A stretch of DNA of 64,000 nt from Tardiphaga robiniae (GTDB taxonomy: Bacteria; Pseudomonadota; Alphaproteobacteria; Rhizobiales; Xanthobacteraceae), in assembly GCF_001618955.1 (NCBI RefSeq), contig NZ_LVYV01000006.1, positions 1-64,000 on the forward strand, read 5' to 3'. Position numbers and translations under genes: made by a program. Positions 16,573 through 24,928 of this stretch are shown here, piece by piece (position 1 is the first letter of the stretch; the number at the start of each line of letters is the position of its first letter). The notes under the pieces were generated by a model. It saw only the letters and a list, made by a program, of their open reading frames with translations. It was not told the DNA's origin and did no database searches.

Positions 16573-17583
16573 ATGCGCCACCGAGCAGCCATTCTCGCAG
16601 TGTCTCTGGTCTTTGCGGCGAGTTTCTTTGGAGAATGTCTCTTTGGGGGGTGTCATGCCCAAGCGCAAACCGCCAACCCCAAACAGGTCGCAGCCCGCGT
16701 CGAACTCCACGCGATTCCGACCACGACGCTGTCCGACCAGCAATTCCTCAATGGCGAAGCCGGCACGCCGGCGACGGTCACCGGCGAATTCCGTGTGGCG
16801 CAAGGCACTGGCCGCCTGCCCGTCATCATCCTGATCCACGGTTCCGGCGGCATCAGCGCCAACATGGAGCCCTGGACGCAGCATTTCAACGCCACGGGCG
16901 TCTCGACTTTCGTCATCGACGGCTTCACCGGACGCGGCCTCATCTCGGTCAACACCGATCAGGCCCTGCTCGGCCGGCTCAATTTCATCGTCGACATCTA
17001 TCGCGCGCTGGCGATCGTCGCCAAACATCCACGCGTCGATCCCGAGCGCATCGCGCTGATGGGATTTTCGCGCGGCGGACAGGCGGCGCTCTATGCCAGC
17101 GTCACGCGCTTCCAGAGCATGTGGAATACATCCGGCGCGCAATTCGCGGCCTACATCCCGTTCTATCCAGATTGCGCCACGACTTACCTGACGGACAGCG
17201 ATGTGGCCGCGCGACCGATACGGATTTTTCATGGCATGCCCGACGACTACAATCCGGTCGCCAGTTGCAAAGCCTATGTGCAGCGCCTGCGCGACGCCAA
17301 GCGCGACGTAGTGCTAACCGAATATCCCGACGCCCAGCACGGCTTCGATACGCCGCTGAATGTCGGGACCGTGGCGGTTGCGACCAATGCACAGACAGTG
17401 CGGTCCTGCAGCATTCGCGAGGCCGATGGCGGCATCTTAATGAACGCCAAAAGCGGCCAGCCATTCACCTACAAGGACGACTGCGTCCAGCTCAATCCGC
17501 ATGTCGGCGGCAATGCCGAGGCGACGCGGGCCGCGCGTATCGCCGTCTCAGACTTCGTACGGCAGGTCTTCAAGTTGGAATAG
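16573..17583 (+). CDS. Secreted dienelactone-hydrolase-like protein
   Basis: 336 residues with a signal peptide of about 32 residues. The core is an alpha/beta-hydrolase of the dienelactone hydrolase type: oxyanion region VIILIHGSGGISANM, strand STFVIDGFTGRG, nucleophile elbow ALMGFSRGGQAAL, then FHGMPDDYNPV (acid) and DAQHGFDTP (histidine). Substrate unknown; probably a periplasmic esterase or lactonase. The ATG at 16573 follows gggagagag; the frame extends further upstream without a ribosome site. A candidate promoter lies at 16482-16510. Confidence 0.83.
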   Translation: MRHRAAILAVSLVFAASFFGECLFGGCHAQAQTANPKQVAARVELHAIPTTTLSDQQFLNGEAGTPATVTGEFRVAQGTGRLPVIILIHGSGGISANMEPWTQHFNATGVSTFVIDGFTGRGLISVNTDQALLGRLNFIVDIYRALAIVAKHPRVDPERIALMGFSRGGQAALYASVTRFQSMWNTSGAQFAAYIPFYPDCATTYLTDSDVAARPIRIFHGMPDDYNPVASCKAYVQRLRDAKRDVVLTEYPDAQHGFDTPLNVGTVAVATNAQTVRSCSIREADGGILMNAKSGQPFTYKDDCVQLNPHVGGNAEATRAARIAVSDFVRQVFKLE

Positions 17584-17810
17584 TCGCCGTCACGGCCTTG
17601 TGACGCGATAGCCAAAGCGACGCGAACAAGCTGACTCACAGCCTGGTCGCGCCTATTTGTGCCAAGTCTCTGCCAGGCAAGTGATTTGCGCGGCTCCAGG
17701 CATGCCCGCAGGCTCCGGGCAACCGCGTTTTCGATGACCTGCAATGCCTCCAGATAAGATGGCAGCGGCGGCAATCCTCCCTATATCGGGCGAGAGGCAG
17801 GGAGGCCCCA

Positions 17811-18269
17811 ATGGCGAATATCGTGATCAATGAAAACAGTGGCGCAGCCACGGGTGGCGTGCGTGATCTGCTGCGTTGGGAAGGCGTGGCACTGTTTGTC
17901 GGAATGACGCTGTTCTACTGGATCTCGGGCGCGCCCTGGCAGATCTACGCCCTGTTTTTCTTCGTCCCGGACCTCAGCATGCTGGCCTATCTGGCCGGCC
18001 CGCGGATCGGCGCAGGGATCTATAATCTGATGCATGCGACCATCGCGCCGCTGCTGCTCGCCCTCGCCGGTATCGCCACCGCCGAGCCAATCGCCGGTTC
18101 CATCGCACTGGTCTGGTTCGCCCATATCGGCTTCGACCGCGCACTCGGTTATGGGCTGAAATACGACGCCGGTTTCCGCTTCACCCATCTCGGCCGCATC
18201 GGTAAGGATGCGACCGCACCGGCCACGGCGGAAAACCCGACAACCGGCAACCCGATCAAGGCTGCCTGA
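17811..18269 (+). CDS. DUF4260-type membrane protein
   Basis: 152 residues with about four hydrophobic segments (EGVALFVGMTLFYWISG, IYALFFFVPDLSMLAYLAG, TIAPLLLALAGIA, SIALVWFAHIGFD) and the family-typical H-x-GFDRALGYGLKY...FTHLGRIG ending. DUF4260 proteins are small inner-membrane proteins of unknown role. A good ribosome site (ggcagggagg) precedes the ATG. It ends nine bases before the convergent carboxymuconolactone-decarboxylase-like gene. Confidence 0.82.
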   Translation: MANIVINENSGAATGGVRDLLRWEGVALFVGMTLFYWISGAPWQIYALFFFVPDLSMLAYLAGPRIGAGIYNLMHATIAPLLLALAGIATAEPIAGSIALVWFAHIGFDRALGYGLKYDAGFRFTHLGRIGKDATAPATAENPTTGNPIKAA

Positions 18270-18278
18270 CGCACGGCC

Positions 18279-18950
18279 TCACGGCTCGCCGGGCTTGAAC
18301 GGCGCCTCCTTGCCGGGCGGTGTGCTCTCCTCGGCCATCGCCAGCAACATCGCCACCATCACGTAATTGCCGGCCACGGCCGTGAGATCGACGATCTGCT
18401 GATCGTTGAAGATCTTCTTGGCGCGCGCATAGGTCGCGTCGGAAACCTTGTGCGTGGTCGTCAGCTCGGTGACGAAGTCGTACACCGTCGCCTCGTCCTC
18501 GGCCATATTCGCCGGCCGCTTGTTGGCCTTGAGATCGGCGATGATCTGTGGCGACAGCCCCGCTTTCTGTGCCAGCGGCGCATGGGCAAACCATTCGACC
18601 TGCGAGCGCCATTGCCGCCCGATAATGATGATCGCGAATTCGTTGAGTTTGACCGGAACGGACGTATCCCAGCGCAGATAGGCGAACAGATCGAACAGCT
18701 TTTGGCCAAGCACCGGGCTGCGCATCATCGGATTGTAAGGACCGGCGAGACCCACGCTCGAGACCTTCATCACCTGCTCCCCCAGCGGCTTCTGCCTGGC
18801 ATCGAGCTGATCCATGGTGAGCTGCGGAAAACGCGGCTCCTTGCTGGTGGCGGGCCCTGCAAACATGGTGGCGGCGAACCAGCCGCTGGCCGCGGCAACT
18901 GCGAGCGACGACAGTCCGATGGACGACATCCAGAGCGATGGTGACTTCAT
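18279..18950 (-). CDS. Secreted carboxymuconolactone decarboxylase-family protein
   Basis: 223 residues with an N-terminal signal or anchor (about 1-31). The remainder is an AhpD/CMD fold: SPVLGQKLFDLFAYLRW, then NEFAIIIIGRQWRSQVEWFAHAPLAQKAG, which carries the E-x-x-x-H pair of the family, and LTAVAGNYVMVAMLLAM near the end. The CxxC of AhpD-type peroxidase partners is absent, so it is closer to the decarboxylase/lactonase branch; substrate unknown. Export is unusual for the family, which is mostly cytosolic. A cggagga ribosome site precedes the ATG. Confidence 0.82.
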   Translation of the reverse strand: MKSPSLWMSSIGLSSLAVAAASGWFAATMFAGPATSKEPRFPQLTMDQLDARQKPLGEQVMKVSSVGLAGPYNPMMRSPVLGQKLFDLFAYLRWDTSVPVKLNEFAIIIIGRQWRSQVEWFAHAPLAQKAGLSPQIIADLKANKRPANMAEDEATVYDFVTELTTTHKVSDATYARAKKIFNDQQIVDLTAVAGNYVMVAMLLAMAEESTPPGKEAPFKPGEP

Positions 18951-19061
18951 GCTTTCCTCCGTGAGCTTTTTTATTGTTCACAGAGGCTAGTTCAGCGGGC
19001 ATGACAACGCCAGTTTCAGAGCGTCCCGAAATTGACACGTCATCGCGCAAGAGAAGCGGAG

Positions 19062-20291
19062 CTAGTGTCCGCTCATCACCAGTGTCTTGACAGGAAGCAA
19101 CAGCGCCTGGATCCGCAGCAACATCGCGTGGACGATGCCGACGGCATCGACGGCATGAAGCGCCAGCCGCTTGAAAAAGCCGGTCCCCTTCTCGGCAATG
19201 ACGTCATGATTGCTGGTATAGGCGTTGACGATACAACTACTGCCGGGCGTCACACCGTCCAGACCGCCCTGATAGATTGGCTCCAGGAATGTGAGAATGG
19301 TGCCCGGCGCGCGGACATGCTGCGCTTCCACCAGCTGCTCGCCGCCTCGGAACTGACCGGCCGCGATATAATTCTGGACGCCGGTTACCACCATGGGGAT
19401 GATGGTCCACGGCTTCGAAATACAGGTCGCCTCGGCAACCATGCCTACCTTCATCACCTGCGCTTCAATTTGCCCGAAACCCGCCGAAAGCACGCGGCCA
19501 GCATTCTCCGGAATGAGAATGCCCGCTGACCGCATGATGGGATTGACGACATCGCCAACACGCAGCGTGAACTGCTCGACGCGTCCGTCCACGCCTGCGC
19601 GAATAAACGTCTTGTCGAGATCGACTTGCGCCTCCGCAAGTGCCGCCTGCGCGCTCGCCTTCTCCGCCGGCAGCAGCGCGGAGATGCGTGTCATCGCGGA
19701 TTGTCGCGCGGCCATGGCCGCATCGAGCGCCCCCTGGCGACCGGCCAGCAGCACCTCGAGTTTCTCGATGTCACGTTGCGGCACTATGCCGGGATTGCGC
19801 TTCTGTAACTCACGTTTGGTATCGAGTTCGTCCGAGGTCTGCTGATAGGATCCCTTGGCTTCCTGCGCCTGTCCTTCGGCCTTCAGGATATCGGCCTGTG
19901 CGGCCAGCATGGCGGCATCGACCTCGGCAATCTTGCGCCGCGCGGTCTCCATCGACGCTTCCTGCTTGGCGTTATCGAGCCGGAAGATCATGTCGCCCTT
20001 CCTGACCGGCGCGCTGAACTGAACGTGAACTTCCGCCACCCGGCCATTGACCTCGGGAAGGATCGGCACGGTTCGATAGTACAAGGTCGCCGTTGTCGTC
20101 GACGGATGGAAATAGAAGATCACCGTGATCAGAGCGACCGTCAGCATCACGCAGGCTGTGATCCCCCATCTGAGTTCGAACCACACCGAATAGAACGTGA
20201 TCTCCCGCCCCAGGCGCTTGCCTTGTCTGTAGCGGCGATAGAGATAATCCGGAAAAACCGTCAGCAGCGAACAGAGGAGAAGCTCAAGCAT
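19062..20291 (-). CDS. HlyD-family membrane-fusion (adaptor) protein
   Basis: 409 residues. Two hydrophobic segments lie near the N-terminus (about 1-15 and 41-60). They are followed by a lipoyl-like strand (PILPEVNGRVAEVHVQFSAPVRKGDMIFRLD), a long coiled-coil hairpin of about 130 residues rich in Ala, Glu, Gln and Lys, and a beta-barrel part with RAGVDGRVEQFTLRVGDVV. It should link an inner-membrane transporter to the envelope, but no ATPase, MFS or RND partner is adjacent. I chose the ATG at 20291 because ggaggg sits seven bases upstream; it overlaps the preceding gene by eight bases. The pairing with a small two-helix protein recalls E. coli YiaV/YiaW. Confidence 0.82.
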   Translation of the reverse strand: MLELLLCSLLTVFPDYLYRRYRQGKRLGREITFYSVWFELRWGITACVMLTVALITVIFYFHPSTTTATLYYRTVPILPEVNGRVAEVHVQFSAPVRKGDMIFRLDNAKQEASMETARRKIAEVDAAMLAAQADILKAEGQAQEAKGSYQQTSDELDTKRELQKRNPGIVPQRDIEKLEVLLAGRQGALDAAMAARQSAMTRISALLPAEKASAQAALAEAQVDLDKTFIRAGVDGRVEQFTLRVGDVVNPIMRSAGILIPENAGRVLSAGFGQIEAQVMKVGMVAEATCISKPWTIIPMVVTGVQNYIAAGQFRGGEQLVEAQHVRAPGTILTFLEPIYQGGLDGVTPGSSCIVNAYTSNHDVIAEKGTGFFKRLALHAVDAVGIVHAMLLRIQALLLPVKTLVMSGH

Positions 20292-20745
20292 GACCATGCC
20301 CTCCGGCTTCGCCGGGGCGGCTCGATGTTTCCGCCGTGATGGGAAGCGATGGCGCTTCAGCGGACAGCTCGGTGGTGTCGCTGGTAGCATCACCGTTGGC
20401 AATCTTCTGAACCGATCCTGCAATACTGCGCAGTGGCGTACTGAAATCCGGCAGATCGATCATCGCAAGTAACAGCCCGATCACCCAGAACAGATGGATA
20501 TGGGTGAACAATGCGATCAAACCCAACACGGCGACGATTTCAAACTGCAGCTTCTGCGATTTGTGCGCCATGCGCTCCGGCATGCTGTGCAGACGCAGAT
20601 ACAGATTACCCACTATCATGACGGCGACGATCAGAAAGATTCCGACCACGACCATGAGCGTGTCAGTCTCGCCGGGAGCAGTAATGAAGCCAGGCAGATG
20701 ATGCGGAGCGTTCGGATGCAGCGTCTCACTCACGTGATCCCCCAT
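20284..20745 (-). CDS. Small inner-membrane protein, partner of the HlyD-type adaptor
   Basis: 153 residues from the ATG at 20745: a His/Pro-containing head, two transmembrane helices (LMVVVGIFLIVAVMIVGNLY and IVAVLGLIALFTHIHLFWVI), and a polar tail ending GGHGHA. Between the helices, RLHSMPERMAHKSQKLQFE followed by LFTH...FW is reminiscent of the DUF3302/YiaW layout, but I am not certain of that family. The start is ambiguous: a GTG at 20733 has gggggat just upstream, and the frame is open to 20817. It overlaps the HlyD-type gene, so the two are translationally coupled. Confidence 0.65.
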   Translation of the reverse strand: MGDHVSETLHPNAPHHLPGFITAPGETDTLMVVVGIFLIVAVMIVGNLYLRLHSMPERMAHKSQKLQFEIVAVLGLIALFTHIHLFWVIGLLLAMIDLPDFSTPLRSIAGSVQKIANGDATSDTTELSAEAPSLPITAETSSRPGEAGGHGHA

Positions 20746-20968
20746 TCCAACAGCGTCAGTCGAGCATGAGCCTCTCCCGGTTTCCATAGTTGCATAAAGC
20801 TGGAACTTGGCAAGCATCAGCTTGTGCGCGATAGGAAATGCGCTGCAGCAAATCTACATACGGGCGGACTGAGGGTTGATAGCTCGCGGATGCGAGATCA
20901 CCAGCCTCGAAAGGTCGGCGCAGAACAGCCACCGACGCGTTGACGACTATCGTCGCCAGATAACGCGA

Positions 20969-21244
20969 CTAGGCGCGCCCGGACAGCCGCAGCACGAAGA
21001 CCAGCACTTCCGCGACAGCCTTGTAGAGCTCGGCTGGAATCTCGTCGCCGAGCTCGACGTTGGAGAGTGCACCGGCCAGCACTTCGTTTTCCTCGATCGG
21101 AATGTTGTGGGCCTTCGCGACCTCGATGATTTTCTCACCGATCGCGCCCTTGCCTTTCGCGGTGACAACAGGCGCGCCGGTCTTGTCGTAATGCAGCGCG
21201 ACGGCCAGCGATCTCTTCGATGATCCTTTGGGCTGCACGATCAT
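20969..21244 (-). CDS. FlhB C-terminal-like protein (EscU/YscU/HrcU family)
   Basis: 91 residues corresponding to the cytoplasmic C-terminal domain of the flagellar/type III export switch protein FlhB: SLAVALHYDKTGAPVVTAKGKG, IIEVAKAHNIPIEENEVLAGAL and IPAELYKAVAEVLVFV. The membrane domain and the autocleaving NPTH loop are absent, as in FlhX-type orphan proteins that can substitute for the cleaved FlhB fragment. It overlaps the FliK-like gene upstream by four bases (ATGA), so the pair acts together in export substrate switching. No other flagellar genes are in the window. Confidence 0.88.
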   Translation of the reverse strand: MIVQPKGSSKRSLAVALHYDKTGAPVVTAKGKGAIGEKIIEVAKAHNIPIEENEVLAGALSNVELGDEIPAELYKAVAEVLVFVLRLSGRA

Positions 21245-22965
21245 AGCGCGCGGTCCAGAAAATGCCCGGCCGATGCCGGCGCGGGCTGCGTCGGTGCGCC
21301 CTCACGGACCACGATATCGCCGGGCTGCAAATTGGCGCGGATCAGCGCCTGATTGAGCTGCGCCGTACCGGCCTGCAATTGCAGCGCCGTTGCCGGCCGC
21401 TCCGCCCACATCCGCACCGATGTCTTGTCGCCGGTCAGCGAGACCAGCGCATGGACCGGGCCAGCGGGCTCGACATCGAGCGAAAAGCGCGCACGCCAGA
21501 CTTGCTTGGCCGCTTCAGCCTCACTGCCCGTACCGCCATCACGCGAAATCTCGAACTGCGCCATGGCCGTGCCGGCCGGCACCGCAAACGGAATTTCAAA
21601 ACTCCAGCGCGGCGATGCCTGATCGAGCCGCGGCGTCGCGAGGCCGTCCGCACGATCCGGCAACGATGCCACCTGCAGCAGGGTCTGGCGCGCCAGCGCC
21701 GCATCGGTGTCCGCGAGCAGATGATGCACGGTGGTGCCCAGCGGCGCGTTTGCCGGGAGCGTCGGCAGAGCCATCGCCTGCGCCGTCGGCAGCCCACCGC
21801 GCAATGGCGGCGGTGGCAGGGTGTTACGCGCGATGTTGGTGTCGGCACCTGGCTGGCCCGCTGGCGCCTTCGTAGCAGGCAGCAGATCCATCATCATGCT
21901 GTCGTCGAACACCAGCGATGCTGCGCTTCCCATGCCCTTCGGAGCCGTTTGCAGCGCTTCCCTAAGCAGATTGAGCGCTGCGCCATTGGTCGCCAAGCGT
22001 GCAGCCGCTTCGGGAGCTTTTGCCACGGCCGGTGCGGTCTGAGCCGGGACATCGAGCACGGGCTCGTCTGCAGCGAGAAGTCCAGCCTGCTGCAGCGGAT
22101 CGTTCTTGATGCTCGCCTTGGGCAGCATGACCACCGTCGCTGCAGCGGCCTGCGCCTGCTGTGCTGTGACCTGCGCCGCTGCATTGGGAAGCGCGTTTGC
22201 CAACGCCGATACTGGCTGCTCCGGTGTCGCTGCATTCGCCGTCGCTGGCGTTGTGCTCTGGGTCGGACTCGCTGTGGCGAGTGTCGTCGCCAACGCCTGG
22301 CGCAACACGATCAATGCCGCTTTCATGTCGGGCAGCCCGCCTTGCGGCAGCGCTCCCTTGGCCAGCGATGCCTCCAGAAACAGGCCGGAATTTTGGAACG
22401 CCGATTTGACTTCCTCGCCGGTGAGCTGGGCGTCGAGCGGCGGACGTTGCGCCAGTACTTGCGCGACCGCTTGCTGCAACTGCTGCGGCAGCCCAGTCAG
22501 CGAGGTGGCGGCTCCGAGATTGGCAAACAGTGTGGCCAGGCTCGCCTGCTGCGTCACGGCACTTTGCGTGGCGGTAGAGAGTGCCTGTGCTTCCAGCGAT
22601 GTCAGCTGGATCTTGGAAGTCGCGATGGCATTAGCGAGATTGATTGGCACGTCTGGCGCGAGCGTCACATTGCCGGAGGACGCGCCGCCCGCCTGCCCTG
22701 CACCTGTGTTCTGCGGTGTAACGACGGCAAGCTGGACATTGCCATTGTCCGTCTTCGACACGGCGAATTGCAGCACCTGCCCGGCCTGTAATGGCACCTG
22801 CGATTGCACGTCGATCGTGCTGTGCCCGATGGCGATACGGACCTGATTGTCTGGCGAGATCGACAGCACGCGGCCGGCAATCACGCTGCCGGGCTGAAAC
22901 GCGACTTCGCTCGCCACGCCCTGCGCGGAGACAACCGGTAAGATCGAGTTGACGGGAGTCGGCAT
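21241..22965 (-). CDS. FliK-like flagellar hook-length control protein
   Basis: 574 residues, very rich in Ala, Gln, Thr and Pro through the middle, as expected of the extended molecular-ruler part. The C-terminal 130 residues form the conserved FliK domain: WSFEIPFAVPAGTAMAQFEI, then VWRARFSLDVEPAGPVHALVSL and VRMWAERPATALQLQ. It is predicted to be secreted and to signal the switch from hook to filament export together with the FlhB-like protein encoded immediately downstream. The ATG at 22965 is preferred to an in-frame GTG at 22977. Sequence outside the last domain is low-complexity, so homology there is weak. Confidence 0.82.
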   Translation of the reverse strand: MPTPVNSILPVVSAQGVASEVAFQPGSVIAGRVLSISPDNQVRIAIGHSTIDVQSQVPLQAGQVLQFAVSKTDNGNVQLAVVTPQNTGAGQAGGASSGNVTLAPDVPINLANAIATSKIQLTSLEAQALSTATQSAVTQQASLATLFANLGAATSLTGLPQQLQQAVAQVLAQRPPLDAQLTGEEVKSAFQNSGLFLEASLAKGALPQGGLPDMKAALIVLRQALATTLATASPTQSTTPATANAATPEQPVSALANALPNAAAQVTAQQAQAAAATVVMLPKASIKNDPLQQAGLLAADEPVLDVPAQTAPAVAKAPEAAARLATNGAALNLLREALQTAPKGMGSAASLVFDDSMMMDLLPATKAPAGQPGADTNIARNTLPPPPLRGGLPTAQAMALPTLPANAPLGTTVHHLLADTDAALARQTLLQVASLPDRADGLATPRLDQASPRWSFEIPFAVPAGTAMAQFEISRDGGTGSEAEAAKQVWRARFSLDVEPAGPVHALVSLTGDKTSVRMWAERPATALQLQAGTAQLNQALIRANLQPGDIVVREGAPTQPAPASAGHFLDRAL

Positions 22966-23022
22966 GATGAGCGGCACCGGACAATGGTGCAGCTACGCTA
23001 GTTAATGGTCGTTAACTTCGCA

Positions 23023-23814
23023 TTAACCCGCTGACGGTGCGACCGCCTTCAGCACCAGCACGGCAGCCTTGAAATCCACCTGCCGCGCCGCGCGTCGGGC
23101 CGCGACTTCCTCATCGAGGCCCCACTTCTCGATATTCCAGTCCTCGTCGACAAAGGCGGCTGTCCAGACCTGATCGGCATTCAGATGGCCATGGAGCAGC
23201 GCCAGCGCGAGCAACGCCGAGCCGGTGATCGTCGTCACCAGATGCAGCGCGGCGATCGCCCATGGATCGCTCGGCAGCGCCGCGCGGGCAGATGCGATGG
23301 CCCGTTCGGGCTGGCTGACATGCACGATGCCCTCAGCCAGGATGAAATGCGCGCCGAGATCATCGGCAGCCCAGAACAATACGGGATCCCACGCCGCAGC
23401 CTCGCGCGCGCTAAGCGCCTCGGGATAGCCCGCGCGATAGAACAGCAGATCGGTGCTGAAGTATTTGGTGATATCGTCAGCCACCGCCTGGGTCTGCGCC
23501 TCATCGCGGATCGCGTCGATCACGCTGTTGGCCAGGCGTGTCACCGGCATGCTCGTGGGGTCGATGACATCCTGCTGTTCGTCCCATTCCGCGACCATGA
23601 CTTCGGCAATGGCTGATGTAGGAACGACCAGCGGATGGCGCGACGGCGTGCGTACGGTCTTGTCGTCAAGCATGATGGCATAGCCGTCCGGTGTTTCGCT
23701 CAACCCGACGGTCTTGTAGAAGCGCTTGCGCTGCGGACCACGCGTCGACCGTCGCACCGCCTCTTGCGGATCGAGCTGCGCCTGGCCGTACACTTCGTCA
23801 AACAATTCACGCAT
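23023..23814 (-). CDS. ATP12-family F1-ATPase assembly chaperone
   Basis: 263 residues. Characteristic ATP12 segments: RRSTRGPQRKRFYKTVGL, GYAIMLDDKTVRTPSRHPLVVP, VAEWDEQQDVIDPTSMPVTRLANSVID and DLLFYRAGYPEAL. The family binds the F1 alpha subunit during ATP synthase assembly and is typical of alphaproteobacteria and mitochondria. The ATG at 23814 fits the family N-terminus (MRELFDEV); the frame is open upstream, where another secreted protein gene lies in a different frame on the same strand. It ends in a short intergenic gap before the FliK-like gene. Confidence 0.88.
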   Translation of the reverse strand: MRELFDEVYGQAQLDPQEAVRRSTRGPQRKRFYKTVGLSETPDGYAIMLDDKTVRTPSRHPLVVPTSAIAEVMVAEWDEQQDVIDPTSMPVTRLANSVIDAIRDEAQTQAVADDITKYFSTDLLFYRAGYPEALSAREAAAWDPVLFWAADDLGAHFILAEGIVHVSQPERAIASARAALPSDPWAIAALHLVTTITGSALLALALLHGHLNADQVWTAAFVDEDWNIEKWGLDEEVAARRAARQVDFKAAVLVLKAVAPSAG

Positions 23815-23890
23815 CGATGGTCTCAATTCCTGTTCGCCAGCCATCAATTTACGCGACAGACGGGCGCCACGCGAGACCAAATCGCTCGTG

Positions 23891-24214
23891 TCAGCGATTG
23901 GCACAGGCCCGCGAATAGGTCGCACGATCATTCGGGCCGAGACCCGCAGCAGCACCATCGTGCAAACAATTGGTGATACGATCGCTGAAAGATCCCCGCG
24001 CCTGCGGTACATTCTGCTGCCGCGGCAGATCGCCGAGCTGAGGCACGACAGGTACTTCTATCCGTGGCGGTGGCGGTGCGGGCGGCAGTGGCGTGATCAA
24101 AGCCGAATTGCCGGGCACTCCGATAACCTGCGCGACCGCAGGCGCAGCAGAGAGCGCCGCCGCAACGGCGACCAACACAGCGAATGGGATGGAGTGATGT
24201 CTCATTGGTCTCAT
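23891..24214 (-). CDS. Small secreted proline-rich protein
   Basis: 107 residues: a signal peptide (about 1-30, ending APAVAQ), a short Pro-rich stretch (PLPPAPPPPRIEVPVVPQLG), then a C-terminal part with two cysteines (RITNCLHDG...YSRACANR) that could form a disulfide. No named family, although this arrangement looks like conserved small periplasmic proteins of this bacterial group. The start could be the ATG at 24214 or 24205; neither has a clear ribosome site. It lies just upstream of, and on the same strand as, the ATP12-type gene. Confidence 0.7.
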   Translation of the reverse strand: MRPMRHHSIPFAVLVAVAAALSAAPAVAQVIGVPGNSALITPLPPAPPPPRIEVPVVPQLGDLPRQQNVPQARGSFSDRITNCLHDGAAAGLGPNDRATYSRACANR

Positions 24215-24243
24215 GTTGTCACGATTATCAGGCACATCAAGTG

Positions 24244-24924
24244 TCAGCGCCGGACAATGTGATCCGCTGCCGAATGACGGCGTTCCCATCCGGCGCGCTC
24301 GAGTTCCGGCCGATCGTCGTCGATCTCCGGATAACCGATGCAGAAATAGCCGATCAGCCGCCAGTCACGAGGTATATCGAGTGTCACGGCGATCGCAGCA
24401 GGATCGAGGATCGAGACCCAGCCCATGCCGATGCCTTCGGCGCGCGCGGCCAGCCACATGGTCGCAATCGCCGTCACAACCGAATAATCCGCCATCTCCG
24501 GCATCGTGCGCCGGCCAAGCCCGTGGCCGACCTCAGTGCCATGATCGGCAAATACCGCGAGATGGCACGGCGCTTCGCGCAAGCCGGCGAGCTTGAGCGT
24601 CGCATAGCTCTGCGCGAGATCACCGGTATAGGCTCTCAATGCCTCGGCGTTGCAGGCACTGAAATTCTCCAGCACGGCCTGACGGCGTGACGCATCATCG
24701 ACGATGACGAAGCGCCATGGCTGGCTCAGGCCCACCGACGGCGCGAGGCACGCAGTATCGATCAGACGATCGAGCAGGCCCTCTGGCAGCGGATCGGATC
24801 TGAAGCGCCTGATATCGCGGCGCCACACGAACAGGTCGTGCAGGCGCGCACGAAACGCGGCGTCGAATTCAGGTGCGTCGGTTGTTGCCGGCGTCGCACA
24901 CGGGATGTTGTCGGAGCCCGACAA
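24244..24924 (-). CDS. bluB: 5,6-dimethylbenzimidazole synthase (BluB)
   Basis: 226 residues of the nitroreductase-fold flavin-destroying enzyme that converts FMNH2 to the lower ligand of vitamin B12. Key segments: VWRRDIRRFRSDPLP, APSVGLSQPWRFVIV, the helical lid around GLREAPCHLAVFADHG, MPEMADYSVVTAIATMWLAARAEGIGMGWVSIL and the ending CIGYPEIDDDRPELERAGWE, all diagnostic of BluB rather than generic nitroreductases. The start is a TTG at 24924, four bases after the stop of the pseudouridine synthase gene, so it is probably co-transcribed with it. No other cobalamin genes are in the window. Confidence 0.9.
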   Translation of the reverse strand: MSGSDNIPCATPATTDAPEFDAAFRARLHDLFVWRRDIRRFRSDPLPEGLLDRLIDTACLAPSVGLSQPWRFVIVDDASRRQAVLENFSACNAEALRAYTGDLAQSYATLKLAGLREAPCHLAVFADHGTEVGHGLGRRTMPEMADYSVVTAIATMWLAARAEGIGMGWVSILDPAAIAVTLDIPRDWRLIGYFCIGYPEIDDDRPELERAGWERRHSAADHIVRR

Positions 24925-24928
24925 CGCC

